Positions 10,374-20,716 of a stretch of 42,463 nucleotides of DNA are shown here, one piece after another. Source of the stretch: Basidiobolus meristosporus CBS 931.73 (taxonomy: Eukaryota > Basidiobolomycota > Basidiobolomycetes > Basidiobolales > Basidiobolaceae). The notes under the pieces were generated by a model. The model was not told the origin of the DNA and ran no database searches. It saw nothing but the letters and a program-made list of their open reading frames with translations. The translations under genes and the position numbers were made by a program. Each line of letters opens with the position of its first letter. Position 1 is the stretch's first letter. The DNA lies in the NCBI GenBank assembly GCA_002104905.1, contig MCFE01000716.1:1-42463 (forward strand), in the 5' to 3' direction.

Positions 10374-10781
10374 TTAAAGACCCAACTTGGTACGGCGCCA
10401 GTGTCTACGCTTGGCGTTGTATCTGATCTTGTTGTCAGTTCTCAAACGGATCCAGTGAGGAATGGGTCTGTTTTGCTTTTGCTTCTTGCCAAGAATGCGC
10501 TTGACCTTGAAAGACTTCTGGGAGGGCTGCAATAAGATTGTCGGTTAGCAAGGGATTTCACGTCAGCGAGTTCAACCATCATATCAGCTGCTCGAGGTGT
10601 TGCTCACTCAGCATAAGTCGACCACTCCTTCACGTATAGTGTTGATTCCATCATTTCCATGACTAGTGGGAGTACGCAACGACAACTATGTAGAGTATCT
10701 TCGTATACTGGTGTGCGCTCTCGTTGATCAGGCTGACAGCGTGATGGATGGACAGGAATTCAAAAACAGATTGCTTACCAT
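10374..10781 (-). CDS. RPL39: 60S ribosomal protein eL39
   Basis: Too short and too split to appear as a long frame. Exon 1 (10779-10781) is just the ATG, followed at once by gtaagc; exon 2 (10374-10526) starts [10 protein letters not shown] and ends RRTKLGL. The product is 51 residues, exactly the family length, very basic, with the conserved core [12 protein letters not shown] and [13 protein letters not shown]. eL39 lines the nascent-peptide exit tunnel of the large subunit. The intron is 252 bp, far longer than its neighbours here, and could hold a small RNA. An intron at or just after the start codon is typical of ribosomal protein genes. The ATG choice rests on the perfect donor directly after it, since the second exon lacks its own start. 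Confidence 0.93.
10558..10662 (-). ncRNA. possible box C/D snoRNA inside the eL39 intron
   Basis: Within the long intron I see ATGATGG (box C-like, 10648-10654), CTGA (D', 10608-10611), ATGATGG (C', 10576-10582) and CTGA (D, 10563-10566). TCATG (10658-10662) can pair with CGTGA (10558-10562) as a terminal stem with one G-U pair. Box C deviates from RTGATGA at its last base and the C'-D spacing is short, so this is only a candidate. Confidence 0.2.
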
Positions 10782-11079
10782 TGTTACCGATAGTGTGCAG
10801 CCAAAGGGGAGGAACCAACCTGCGCACTCCCCTCTAAAGATAAATTAGACCAGAGGGCAGTGGAAAAAAATCAGGTGACCTGGTGATCCCCATGCTTAAC
10901 TGACATGGATGGCAATTACTTGGGTATTGAAGATCCTGGAATTGGCCCATCGATGGAGCATATGGCCACCAGCAACCAATTTGGGAATGAGTCAGTATTG
11001 TTGTTTATTGAGCGTAATGTTCGTTGATGAATGAGATGGCTACTTTGGTGCGTGAAGTATATGAAATGAGAATGTGCGT
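10782..11079. other. intergenic, eL39 promoter
   Basis: About 300 bp between the eL39 start and the SHE9 stop, both minus strand. It must hold the eL39 promoter; no TATA box or clear element is evident to me. Confidence 0.4.
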
Positions 11080-12815
11080 TTATCTGTTTAAAAGATAAGC
11101 GATGATGGCTGTAATCAATCCACCTGCAACGGCACTCTCTAGCGATAATAATGCCACATCTTTCTGGGTGTATTGGTAAATTACATGGGGGTCATAGAAC
11201 GAGGTTATGCCTCCGGCCAATGACCCCGGCGTTTGGTACACTGGAGGTGAATCGACTTCGGCCTGAATCTCCTGGCTGGTGCTTACCACAGATTCTTCAA
11301 GGGAAGGCTCAGCTACGGGATCAACCTCACCCTTTGTAAGGTCCAGGGCAATGTCAGGTGCGGCCTGCATTTCAATGGCAAAAGCTTCATCTGTTTGGCC
11401 AGCTGTAGATTCCGGTGACAGTTGAGAGTCAAGTGCACCGGACTCAGGCAGTGAGGATTCCGTTCCCTTCGCATCAACCGACCTATGCTCCAGGTTCAAT
11501 TCATTGTAAGTTAAATTTGGCGGAGGTGCTAAGGGCGCGATATATTCTGAGGTAGGTTGGCGGGTATAATCATTGCTGGATGATATCTGGGTGGTAAGCG
11601 CCTTAAGCTCATCCTGGAGTTTGGAGTATTCCTCAACAAGGCTGTCAATTCTTGCTTGTTGATTATCAACAGCAGCGATAACAGGCTGAACCTGCTGAGA
11701 CAATGCTAATAACTCTTCCTCGGAACTCTCGGCAAGCTTTTTATCGAAGTGCTCCTGAAGTCGGCGACGTTTTTTTGGCTCGAATATTGTTTGAACAAGA
11801 ATGAATAAACACACATGGATTCCCATCAGAGCCCAAGTACCATACGTTGAGGCCCCACGGATTTTGTCGCTCCATATTTGCTCTTCATGGTATCGCATTC
11901 GAATGGCGTCGACGAGTTCGTTGTGTCGGTGATCCACGTTTTTCTCGTACTCCTTGAATCTCGCCTTCGCAGCCTCTTCAGCTTGCTCATTGATATGTTC
12001 CGAGCGGTAAAGGTTGGTGAATTTGACGACATCTTCATCAACCCACGTATGCTTGCGCTGCAACAGGTTGTTGATATCGCGTTGGCAAGTAGCTCTTTCC
12101 TCAATAGATTTCTCATATGCCAGCTTCACCTCTTCCAGCTGTTCTTTTGCTTTCAACAAGTTCTTCTCTAGTTTTGAAAGCTCCACCTTCAGCAGTTGAG
12201 CACTATACGAACGTAGAGGAGAGACTTACCAGCATGTATCACTGTATTTTTAAGCTCCTCAACCGCACTGTATCCAGTCACTTCGTTGATGATTTTCCCA
12301 ATCTTGACCAGTCTCTCTTTGGGTGGGGTGGCTGTAAGTTCTGACCAATACCCGTTCAATTTCAATAACGGATCCTGTATCAATTTCACAAGCTCTCCGT
12401 TAGTAACGTTTTCTGGAACACGGCTTTTGATCTTGTCGTATAGAGGATGCTTCTGGAGTTGAAGAAGAACATTGTCCAAGGATTTCTTTGCGTCTGAGGA
12501 AACATCATCCTTCAACGAGGCCGCGGGAGTGGAGAGTACGTTTGACTCTGAACCTGTGGAGGATTTGGTCTCTACACCAACCTCGGAGAGTTTTTTCATA
12601 GCCATTTTATTGTCTTCGAGAATTCTTTGAAGTTCCTCCTCCACCTGAGCGCTGTCTTTAATTTTCGAGGAAGGGTTGCTTGGTGGGGTGCCGGGGGGTG
12701 TTGACGAAGCCAAGCGAGCCGTAAGGTAGACGGCTTGTTGACGAGAAAGGACATTTTGGGTAGCGAATCCCACTCTTAGAGAATTCCCTAGTATCGCTGT
12801 TCTCACTTTCAGCAT
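11080..12815 (-). CDS. SHE9: mitochondrial inner-membrane protein SHE9/MDM33
   Basis: Two exons, 12230-12815 and 11080-12167, with a 62 bp intron (gtaagt...aaactag) giving 557 residues. The apparent separate downstream frame begins at a GTG inside this intron. Residues 1-38 are a mitochondrial presequence: Arg-rich, without acidic residues. Coiled coil covers about residues 195-300, then comes the family signature QIWSDKIRGASTYGTWALMG running into a transmembrane segment (about 306-324) and EPKKRRRL. A second coil, an acidic low-complexity stretch and a C-terminal membrane helix (GGLITAIIAYLLNR) follow. The yeast protein (456 residues) is needed for normal mitochondrial morphology and inner-membrane fission-like events. 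The extra length here is in the low-complexity parts. Upstream lies a dense CCAAT cluster. Confidence 0.93.
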
Positions 12816-14095
12816 CCGTTCACTACTACTTTTGCCTAAACTAGTCCAAGGTGCCAGCAGCCGCTAGCCACAAGATATTTGCAATTTTTTGTACGAGCCA
12901 TTGCATTGATTGTGTCCTACACCAATTCCCCGACAAAAATTTCAATACCCAATGCCAATCCAATTGGCCCAATTAGTCCAATTAGCCCGCACTGAAATGT
13001 GAAATAATCCAGAGATAACTGGCGGACCTCGTTGATTTCGGCTTGTCAGCTCACGGCACTTGTCCAGTTCTTAACTGTGTTGGTGAAGGCAAATCCCACT
13101 CATCCAATGTCACAACAAAACCCAGCCGCTGATTGGCTGGCCTCGAGCTAAGAGAAATGCCTTATTCTTTACTGAAAGGATCCCCCACATGGAGAACGAT
13201 GTTTCAATCGAATGATTATACGTAGTAAATTCGACGCTTTGTTTTGTGGGTGTGTTGCAGCAACCGGGAGACCTCTCTAGACAGAGCTAGGTAATCAATG
13301 CACTAGAATGCTCTGATTTCTCGATATAGGATGCCTATGCTACTAGCATGTCATTCTATAAGATCCCTGAGTCAATTTCATGGAATCGAGAAGTAAGCTG
13401 GATTCAGCATCCTTTCATCAGCCACCCAGTGCCGTCAATACATTCAAGACTTCACTACACATCATCCGAGCTCAAGTTCTTCAGCCATATACCATCTTGC
13501 ACAAACAAGCCTTGATATGCCCATTTTTGGCAACAAATCGCTCTCTAACCTTAGCAGATATTCCTGGTCTTGAAAATAGTCAGCATTGTGATTACATATG
13601 ACAACGACGGTCGTCATGGGGCGTTGGTGCTTCATGCCGAGTCGATGGAATCCCATTCCTACACGCCAGCTCTGTACCTTACCTTCTAGTGTACAACTAC
13701 TAGCCCAGGAGGTTTGCCTTGTGACTCACTGGTTGCTGTGAAGTGATACTTCTCATGGTGAAGGGCCTATGCTTAGGGAGCGGGCGAGGCTAGCCCCCCA
13801 TTGGCTTGAGCTACGCGTGGGGGTTGGCTCAAATGCCAGCGATGCTCATACAGATTCGTTATGGACGGTTGATCATATGGGAGGCAGGGTATGGATGGCC
13901 ATGTTTCAGGCGGGGCCAATGCGCCTATTCATCAGCACAGAGGCTGCGGCAGCTAGTGAAGGAGTGTCATTTGTTGACTTGATCGTCTGATTGCTTATTA
14001 CTGCTGCTCTAGGAAACATCAGAATAACCAAGTACAAAAACACAACACGGACAAGCGGATGTCACTGATGTCATGTTGTTCCAGATGATGACAAG
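12816..14095. other. 1.3 kb divergent intergenic region
   Basis: Apart from the CCAAT cluster and one more inverted CCAAT (ATTGG at 13131-13135), I see only short frames of up to 73 codons without motifs. No tRNA-like B box was found by eye. Confidence 0.4.
12922..12982 (+). promoter_or_regulatory. CCAAT-box cluster upstream of SHE9
   Basis: CCAAT occurs at 12922, 12949, 12955, 12960, 12969 and 12978, that is five copies in 34 bp plus one nearby, about 110-170 bp upstream of the SHE9 start. CCAAT is the binding site of the Hap2/3/5 (NF-Y) complex, which controls respiratory and mitochondrial genes in fungi. Relevance to SHE9 is inferred from position and function. Confidence 0.45.
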
Positions 14096-14518
14096 ATGAC
14101 TGTTTCTGCTGGGGACGCGGAATCCATAAATACGTCCGCATGGTTGGATGGGCAGAGAGGAACCTTCAATATGTCAGGAATTAACCCATCCAAAGATGTG
14201 CATGACACCGTCTCCAATGCTTACTCTGGAGGAACAGTTGGCGATGGCTCTTACAAAGGCCGGTACGACTCCTCACGACATTTAAATTATGGTCAGAACG
14301 AAAACGAAAGGTAAGTAAGGCCCATCCTGCACCGAAGATCCTCCTAACGTCGATTTGTGTTCAGTGACTCCAGCGAGAATCCATTCATTGGTATCGCGCA
14401 TACAGCCAGCAACCCCACCCAAACATTCCAGCACGATTTTCTGGGCTCCAAGGACGGCGACCAAGTATGTGATATCGAAGACAGATCCAGGCACAACTCT
14501 GGTCATAACCACATTTAA
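14096..14518 (+). CDS. unrecognised two-exon protein
   Basis: I do not recognise this protein. Exons 14096-14310 and 14365-14518 join across a 54 bp GT-AG intron (gtaagtaagg ... tgtgttcag) to give 122 residues. It is hydrophilic and rich in Ser, Gly, Asn and Asp, with no signal peptide, membrane segment or cysteine pair. It ends HNSGHNHI. A stop lies ten codons upstream in the same frame. AATAAA follows the stop by 30 bp. Support for a real gene is the strong donor and acceptor, frame conservation through the intron and the poly(A) signal. It may be an intrinsically disordered small protein. An extra 5' exon is possible, because gttgttccag just before the ATG resembles an acceptor. Confidence 0.5.
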
Positions 14519-14547
14519 ATGTTAATGTAATACTTGTACTTTATGGA

Positions 14548-14553
14548 AATAAA
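14548..14553 (+). terminator. poly(A) signal
   Basis: AATAAA 30 bp after the stop codon of the two-exon orphan gene. The position fits a polyadenylation signal. Confidence 0.4.
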
Positions 14554-14779
14554 CCACAACGAGTTATTCGTGATTAAATTTCGAGGATAAAGGAACCTCG
14601 CTAGTTCCAATCATTGATGGATATTGAAGTGGACATCAATGTCTTATGGAAAAATCGTTCGTTCCCACTGCAAAAAAAAGAAAAAAATTGCTGATGGCTG
14701 CTGCAGTGAAAGCGTTCAAGTACTGCTTCTCCCCCACTCCCTGACATACACTGAAGTTCATCAGTTTCCAGTAAATAGA

Positions 14780-15269
14780 ATGCGTCTCATCACCCACAAC
14801 ATGCTCCAGTGCCACGCCAAGGGCTGCACCAACGACAACTTTCCTTTACGTTTCGAAGAGGTGGAGATGGAAGTTGAGGAGGTCGATATGAATCCCGAGT
14901 TTTTGGTCAACTTTTTGCCAAAGCTCGACTGGGCCGCTTTGATTAAGACAGCTGTTCAAGTAAGTGTGGCGAGTTCTTGCGCTCAATTGTTTCTGCTGGC
15001 TAAATATCCCTCTTATGTAGCTTGGCATCAACGATCTCCCCGAGACTCTTCCTGAGAATGCTGCTGATGACGAGGAGTTTCTTCAAAAGTTGCACACCGT
15101 CCTTATGGAGGTATTGGGCTGTTTAATCTAGTGAATTCATTTGGAATGTACTAACATCTGGTTCTAGACTCGCGTCCAAGAAGGTCGTATGGTTTGCAAC
15201 GGCTGTGGTCATATCTACCGTATCAAGAATGGTATCCCCAACATGCTTTTGGCCGAGCACGAGATCTAA
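14780..15269 (+). CDS. TRM112: TRM112, methyltransferase activator
   Basis: Three exons: 14780-14959, 15021-15110 and 15168-15269, with introns of 61 and 57 bp. The joined protein is 123 residues. Trm112 is the small zinc-binding partner that stabilises several S-adenosylmethionine methyltransferases acting on tRNA (Trm9, Trm11), rRNA (Bud23) and the release factor eRF1 (Mtq2). Motifs: MRLITHNMLQC at the start, two early cysteines (C11, C16), FPLRF, MNPEFL, and the C-terminal CNGCGHIYRIKNGIPNMLL that supplies the second zinc pair and the last beta strands. The longer open frame upstream of this ATG is not coding, since the family starts at this MRL/MKL methionine. Confidence 0.96.
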
Positions 15270-15843
15270 ACTGTTTAACGACCACACACACGAGCTTTTC
15301 CTGTTTAATCCTTCTTGTCACAGCTCAACAAGGACCCCCTCGGTGTAATGCGATTTTTGTATAATTCATGCTTCCTATGGATCTGGAAGAGTGTTGTCTT
15401 CAATTACATCTTCTGAAAAGATAAAGAAACGTATATTCTAGAGTACACAGCAGTATGTTCGCGCCAATGGCCAATTTCTAGTTGGCATATGCCTGACTCA
15501 GAGCAGGGCCTCAGGGCTAATGGTTTGGGAACGGATGAAATGAGAGATCGGCAACCTCGAGTTATCAACCGTTTGTAGTTACAGTGAAGGCTCGAGATAT
15601 TCTTGCTGGTTGAAACCACAGAATACTGAAGCCGTTTATGCAAGAAAATCCTCAGCACAAGTAGTCCGACACTGACAACGAAGCACCTTGGTTCAGATTA
15701 CTGGCTGGCCAAACAAGTGCAGAAATGCGATACAGGACGCTGCCAAACTCAATATCATTTGGCTGATACATGAAATGGGGAAGTCAGGACAACGCCCTTT
15801 AATGGATTGACAGGAATCATCTATTTCATGAGCGGGTAAATCT
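15270..15843. other. convergent intergenic region
   Basis: Between the 3' ends of TRM112 (+) and the TMEM41-like gene (-). One short minus-strand frame without motifs; nothing else recognised. Confidence 0.4.
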
Positions 15844-16993
15844 TTATCGAGGAAGGAGGGGGCCGCATTCAGGCTGTGACTTGAGAGAACCTGGTTTTAG
15901 ATGGTGCTTGATGGGATGAAGATCTTCATTGAATCCTACCATGGGAATCTCGCCTCTGCTGCTTCGCATCTTTCTGAGAAATACGGGTGACAGTGATAGA
16001 ATCCCTGCCACTAGAATAGTTAGTATTGTGGTCACATTGAATAGGGTGATTTCCTGCCCAGAAGACAGTTGATGGATGGCTACTCCAGCCTGCACATGTA
16101 AGAACGATATAGGCATCACTCCTGTTAGTTGTTGAAAGTCAATGGGCTGTGTTCAAATAGAATGAGGTGGCAAGCACATTACCAATACATGTTGCGACGA
16201 AAAATATATGCATAGGTACGCCTAAGTGAGGCGAGGCTATGTTTATGAACCAGTTGGGTAGTATGGGTGTTATTCGTAGAAACATCAAATAGTTTAGGAG
16301 GTGCTCGCGGTGGACAGATATCTAATGGGTGATGTTAGACTGTGCATGTGCAGTAGCTCACATAGCCGACTATAACTAACCCTCTCACTTAAATCGGCCA
16401 ACTTGTCAGTGAAGTATCTCTGAATGAGGAACTTCGCAAGGTAGCTGGATAGCAAGTAGCACATCGTCGCCCCTATTCCAGAACACTGATATCGATGAGC
16501 CAAAGACTTGGTTGCCAATGGAATCTACCTGCTTACCAAACAGACCAACCCTAGAGCAGCCCAGCGTTGGAAAAGCGCTCCGGATAGAACGCTCAACATC
16601 GCGCTTCCGGGAATTGCGAATGCCTGCAAACTAACGGATGACTTGGATATCAGTCAATGTTGGTGCCTCATGGTCCAGGAGATACTCACAATATGTATAG
16701 AATGACGAATGACCACAGCACCGTGGCGAAATGGCCGTTCTTCATTTCAGTGAGGATTACAGCAAGCTCTTTCACATCGTCAATGCTCTTGGGAAATTTC
16801 AACCGTGATCTAAACCGTGCCAAGCAACCAAATTAGCTTCATCCTAACCCAATAATCCCAGGACCCCATACCCATCGGCAATCGAGAGCAACGTGACGAT
16901 CGTGTAGCACAAGATGAGACTGGCAAAGACGAAGCATAAGGCGAGGCTGAGAACAGGGTGTGGCTTAAGTGTAGGTCTGGCCCATAGCGACAT
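15844..16993 (-). CDS. TMEM41/VTT-domain ER membrane protein (lipid scramblase family)
   Basis: Six exons: 16872-16993, 16690-16809, 16537-16630, 16381-16485, 16183-16321 and 15844-16121; introns 51-62 bp, all GT-AG. The joined frame is 285 residues, close to human TMEM41B (291). Signature of the VTT (DedA) domain: YIFLQAFAIPGSA re-entrant loop at about 78-91 (built across an intron), VCLCSGIGATMCY (109-121, also across an intron), RITPILPNWFINIASP (second re-entrant loop, about 163-178) and a late FLHVQAG. Several membrane helices, starting about residue 16. TMEM41B and VMP1 are ER phospholipid scramblases needed for autophagosome and lipid-droplet formation; that role is inferred from family. 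Donor gttagt is used once. The C-terminal 35 residues are hydrophilic and divergent. Confidence 0.92.
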
Positions 16994-19900
16994 CGTGCAA
17001 GTGGCTTGGAGAAGTCAGGGGCAAGGTATCGTCCTGAAGTGCCCTGTACTATACACACAATTGAAGAGCTGAGTTCAGGAGATGGGCAGACACCAGGAAA
17101 GTAAGAACTAACTCGAGATACTCCAAAACGGGAATGTCACCAGCTGGTCACCGCGAATTGTTGGCACAACCGGAGATTCGTTGAATCGAGCAAGGGTGGC
17201 GGTGATCCGACGATGGCCCTTTTATAACTCTTGAATCCATGGCACTGTGCAAGGTCTAAAACAACCATCAAACCCATCCATTTCAACCATGGAGATTAGC
17301 TCCCAAGAGGAGAGCATCAAGACTAATCAGACATTATTCCCATGATAAATTTGGTTTGATTCCGTGAAAGACAGCATGCACATACATTCCAGAATGGCCA
17401 ATGCTTTTAATATCCGACAGCATCGCACACCTGGTGACGCTTTTGTCACCACTGAGCTCAATCCAACCCAAGTCAATTTCATTACATTGTGAGATAAGCC
17501 GATTGTACGTTAGGGAACGATACCTACTCCGGAAAATGAACCAAACCGATGAAACAGGGATCCCGCCTCTGCGTTTGATCCAGTCCATGTCACGCAAGTC
17601 TTCTTGACCTGCTGACACTGGAGTTTACATTTGCTACAGTCTGACCAGACAATCCAGTTCCACCAAATAGCCTTGAGATTCTGCAGCATGTTGTGGCCAA
17701 CGAACACCAGCAATAAGGGGTGATCAAGGCTTGTGTCTTATATCTCAACGTCTCTGTGGCTCCTGAGTGCCAAGGGAACCACGCCAGTTGACGTCGTGTT
17801 TTGTCTCGTACGTCCCTGTCGATTGTCTAGAAAGTCACTCGTAGCTTCGATCGAGCCACTCAAAGGCTAACCCGCTCTGTATGATGATGAGATGGGCATA
17901 GTTGAATGGGACCAACCGACTGAGTTTTCTACTGAGCACACACTCTATCATTGTGCAGATCCACACTACTGCTTTCGACAATCCAAACTAGTTCGTACCA
18001 ATCCCTACCCTCCATTCACCGACATATATGCGGCGAATGTGCACGTGCCTCACCAAGCAGTGGCATGTTGGACCACGCATATGATAAACATGGAAATGAT
18101 GCCAATTGAAGTAGCTCAATTCTAGTGAACCAGAGCCCTGCATCCATGATCCTCTTGGGCATTTCCAGTTCAGCAGCTAGAATACCAGACCAATTCACCA
18201 CGGATCCTCCTCAGGGAAGGTCTAACCATCGGTATGAAAGCCCATGCATCACAAGGCTCCTGGATCCTCGGCACCATTCTGTACCCCTGTTTTGGTTTAT
18301 CGTCAGGTATCAAGCCACATCATAATGGCGCCTTTACGAGGGCGCAATTCGTGATGGTCATGTTACTATCACTCAGCACTGGTCTTCCAGCATGCAACCC
18401 AACTCCAGAAACAAGCTGGATTCAGGGTCAAAACCAACTAGATGTTGCCAACCATTGCTGTACCTTGGACCAGATCGGTCTTTCTCTTAATGAAGCTGGG
18501 ATGGGTTTAGACCAAGTCAACAGCAGAGCTGAGGTTCTTGCAGTGGGTAAGTCTCAGACGTACGTAATGGGCCGCAAATAAAAGACGCTCACCGTCTACA
18601 ACTACATCATCGAAAGCATGGAAAGTTGCATTTATGGTCCTACTCGTTAGATAGCTCTCATGGAGACAGGATATCTGTCGGACTCATGTATTTTGTATCA
18701 ATGGTTGTGTATCATTCTTATACCTTCCTCTAACTCTCACCCTCGCAATGTTATTGTGGTCCCTGGGAAGGATCGCATGATGTATGCATCCTTCCAAAGA
18801 CTATCGCGTACACGGATGCTGGATCTGCAGCCAAGAGCAAATATAGCAGGTTATCTCCGGGCAACAGGAAGCGGCCCCAGGTCAGATGAATTTTCCATTA
18901 CAAGGCTGCATCGCTATATACAGACGTCTTACCTGGGCTTCTCTACTCATGCTTCCTAGGCTAACATTGATATGGAAGCGAATGGGTTCATTGTTTGGAG
19001 AGAATGGCGCTGGCTGTTGTCCCAGCAACCTCAACCACCAGCGCAATGATATCGAGTTAAAGAGCCCAATACCCTACACTTGCTACTCCCAAAAAACGAG
19101 GTGGTATCACAGAGAATAAACACAATCGATGGAAATTGCATTATTCCTCATCGCCTGCCTTGTTTATCTATTCAGATCAGATTAGCGATATGGATTCCAA
19201 AGTGAGTACAAAGATGTCATTCCGAAGGAATCTGGACTAAGACCAGGTCAACTAATGCAGCTGTCGCCAGCATGATAATATCCACCGTATAGTGTAGAAT
19301 CCTTTTACTAGGACCACCATCATGAATTGAAATGAAAATGCTGCGCCTAGTCTAGCTGAAGACGGTGCCCCGAGGTTTCTCTGAAATTCAACGTATTCCG
19401 ATAATCTCCTCAACATACCAACCGCTAACCTCATTAGTCGATTTGGTTCCGAGAGTGGTGGTGAGCATCTCAACCGTGAAATTGAACCAGAATCCCTGAG
19501 CCAGATCCAGATTCGTACAAGTCTCAATTGGTACATCTGACGCAGATGAGAACGGTACACCTAGAAGCAAGACACACATCCGATTATCTATATCTCATTC
19601 AGCTGAAGCGCTGCGGACGATACGTCCTAACCGATACAGTATACACCGCATCATGGAATCTGCCCTATTCCTCCATTCTATCATTTGCACGTGTCGATGT
19701 CCACTGCCAAGATTGTTTCTGTAGGTCAGGCTTTCCCACGCACAACCTAATCGGATGATTTATGCACACAAGCGCTGAGTTGCTCAATAAACACGATTGA
19801 GTTAATCATACTCACTGGCTTAAGCCATTCGAAGTGTGGAATCACTGGACGCGATGGAGATTTTGTCGGCGACATCGATTCACATATATGTCTATCGAAA

Positions 19901-20043
19901 GTCAGCATGGGAAGGGAGGGGATCGAACGAATCTCCAAAGGCACACCCATGGATTGAGTGATCAGGAATTGGTACGACCGATGATTTCTAGTTGTTGTGC
20001 TTTTCTCGATTGATGATTATTGATCACTTTCCAAGAGCGAACG
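16994..20043. other. 3 kb without recognisable genes
   Basis: Many short frames on both strands, the longest 115 codons (18234-18581, +), none with motifs I know. Base composition looks like the surrounding unique DNA and I see no repeats or LTR-like ends. One spliced small-protein candidate lies at 19252-19579 and is listed separately. Confidence 0.4.
19252..19579 (-). CDS. candidate small spliced protein with hydrophobic ends
   Basis: Not recognised. A frame starting MCVLLLGVPFSSAS runs to a donor-like gttagc, and after about 50 bp an acceptor tttcag re-enters a frame ending at 19252, giving roughly 92 residues. The N-terminus is hydrophobic like a short signal peptide, and a second hydrophobic stretch (FQFMMVVLVKGF) lies near the C-terminus, after Ser/Ala residues. 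It could be a small secreted or membrane protein, but nothing beyond splice signals and hydrophobicity supports it. The same DNA has competing frames. Confidence 0.2.
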
Positions 20044-20050
20044 TATATAA
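20044..20050 (+). promoter_or_regulatory. TATA box of TSA1
   Basis: TATATAA lies 48 bp upstream of the peroxiredoxin ATG. It is the only TATA-like sequence close to that start and fits a highly expressed, inducible gene. Confidence 0.6.
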
Positions 20051-20097
20051 GCCTTCTCGATTAACAGTTGTGAACATCCATCTCTTCATTCAGAAAC

Positions 20098-20682
20098 ATG
20101 ACCGTTGCAATCCAGAAAGCTGCCCCTAGTTTCACAGCCACTGCCTTGGTCAATGGCGAATTCAAGCCTGTCTCTCTCGAGGATTTCAAAGGCAAGTATC
20201 TTGTCCTCTTCTTCTACCCTATGGACTTCACTTTCGTGTGCCCCACCGAAATCATCGCTTTCAACGACCGTGTCAAGGAGTTCGAGGCTCTTGACTGCGC
20301 AGTAGTTGCCTGCTCCGTAGACTCTGAATTCTCACATTTTGCCTGGGTAAACATGCCTCGCAAGAATGGCGGTCTCGGTAACATGGAGATCCCAATCTTG
20401 TCCGATATCACCAAGAAGATCTCTCGCGATTATGGAGTACTTCTTGAAGAGGAAGGAGTTGCCCTTCGCGGTCTTTTCATCATTGATCCCAAGCAGAATG
20501 TTCGTATCATGCAAGTCAACGATCTTCCCGTTGGGCGCTCTGTTGATGAGACTCTTCGTCTGGTCGAGGCCCTTCAGTTCACTGATGTTCACGGGGAGGT
20601 GTGCCCTGCCAACTGGACCAAGGGCTCGGATACCATCAAACCTGATGTCTCTGGCTCTAAGGATTTCTTTGCCAAGCAATAA
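20098..20682 (+). CDS. TSA1: typical 2-Cys peroxiredoxin (thioredoxin peroxidase)
   Basis: Intronless, 194 residues, the normal family size. It reduces H2O2 and organic peroxides with electrons from thioredoxin. The peroxidatic Cys is C48 in [11 protein letters not shown]; the resolving Cys is C169 in GEVCPANW. Residues [11 protein letters not shown] and GLFIIDP are also family landmarks, and NGGLG is the GGLG loop linked to sensitivity to overoxidation. The C-terminal tail reads SKDFFAKQ where sensitive eukaryotic enzymes carry YF, so the tyrosine is replaced by phenylalanine. Lack of introns contrasts with most genes in this window. A TATA box lies 48 bp upstream and AATAAA about 30 bp after the stop. 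Confidence 0.96.
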   Translation: MTVAIQKAAPSFTATALVNGEFKPVSLEDFKGKYLVLFFYPMDFTFVCPTEIIAFNDRVKEFEALDCAVVACSVDSEFSHFAWVNMPRKNGGLGNMEIPILSDITKKISRDYGVLLEEEGVALRGLFIIDPKQNVRIMQVNDLPVGRSVDETLRLVEALQFTDVHGEVCPANWTKGSDTIKPDVSGSKDFFAKQ

Positions 20683-20710
20683 GCATCTACTAACATTATC
20701 TTATCACGTG

Positions 20711-20716
20711 AATAAA
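20711..20716 (+). terminator. poly(A) signal of TSA1
   Basis: AATAAA 29 bp after the peroxiredoxin stop codon, at a fitting distance for polyadenylation. Confidence 0.45.

Noticed and set aside
12168-12229. Two separate minus-strand genes at the SHE9 locus
   Set aside because: The downstream frame opens at GTG inside a 62 bp intron. Splicing gtaagt to aaactag joins the phases and yields one SHE9 protein.
13380-13990. Short plus-strand frames of 73 codons
   Set aside because: Random length range, no motif, no flanking signals.
18234-18581. 115-codon plus-strand frame in the gene-free stretch
   Set aside because: No motif, no promoter or poly(A) signal nearby, and several stop-free overlapping frames of similar length occur by chance here.
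19915-19945. GATCGAAC-like sequence suggesting a tRNA T-arm on the minus strand
   Set aside because: The flanking bases cannot form the five-pair T stem and no acceptor or anticodon arm is visible. No tRNA gene was found by eye anywhere in the window.
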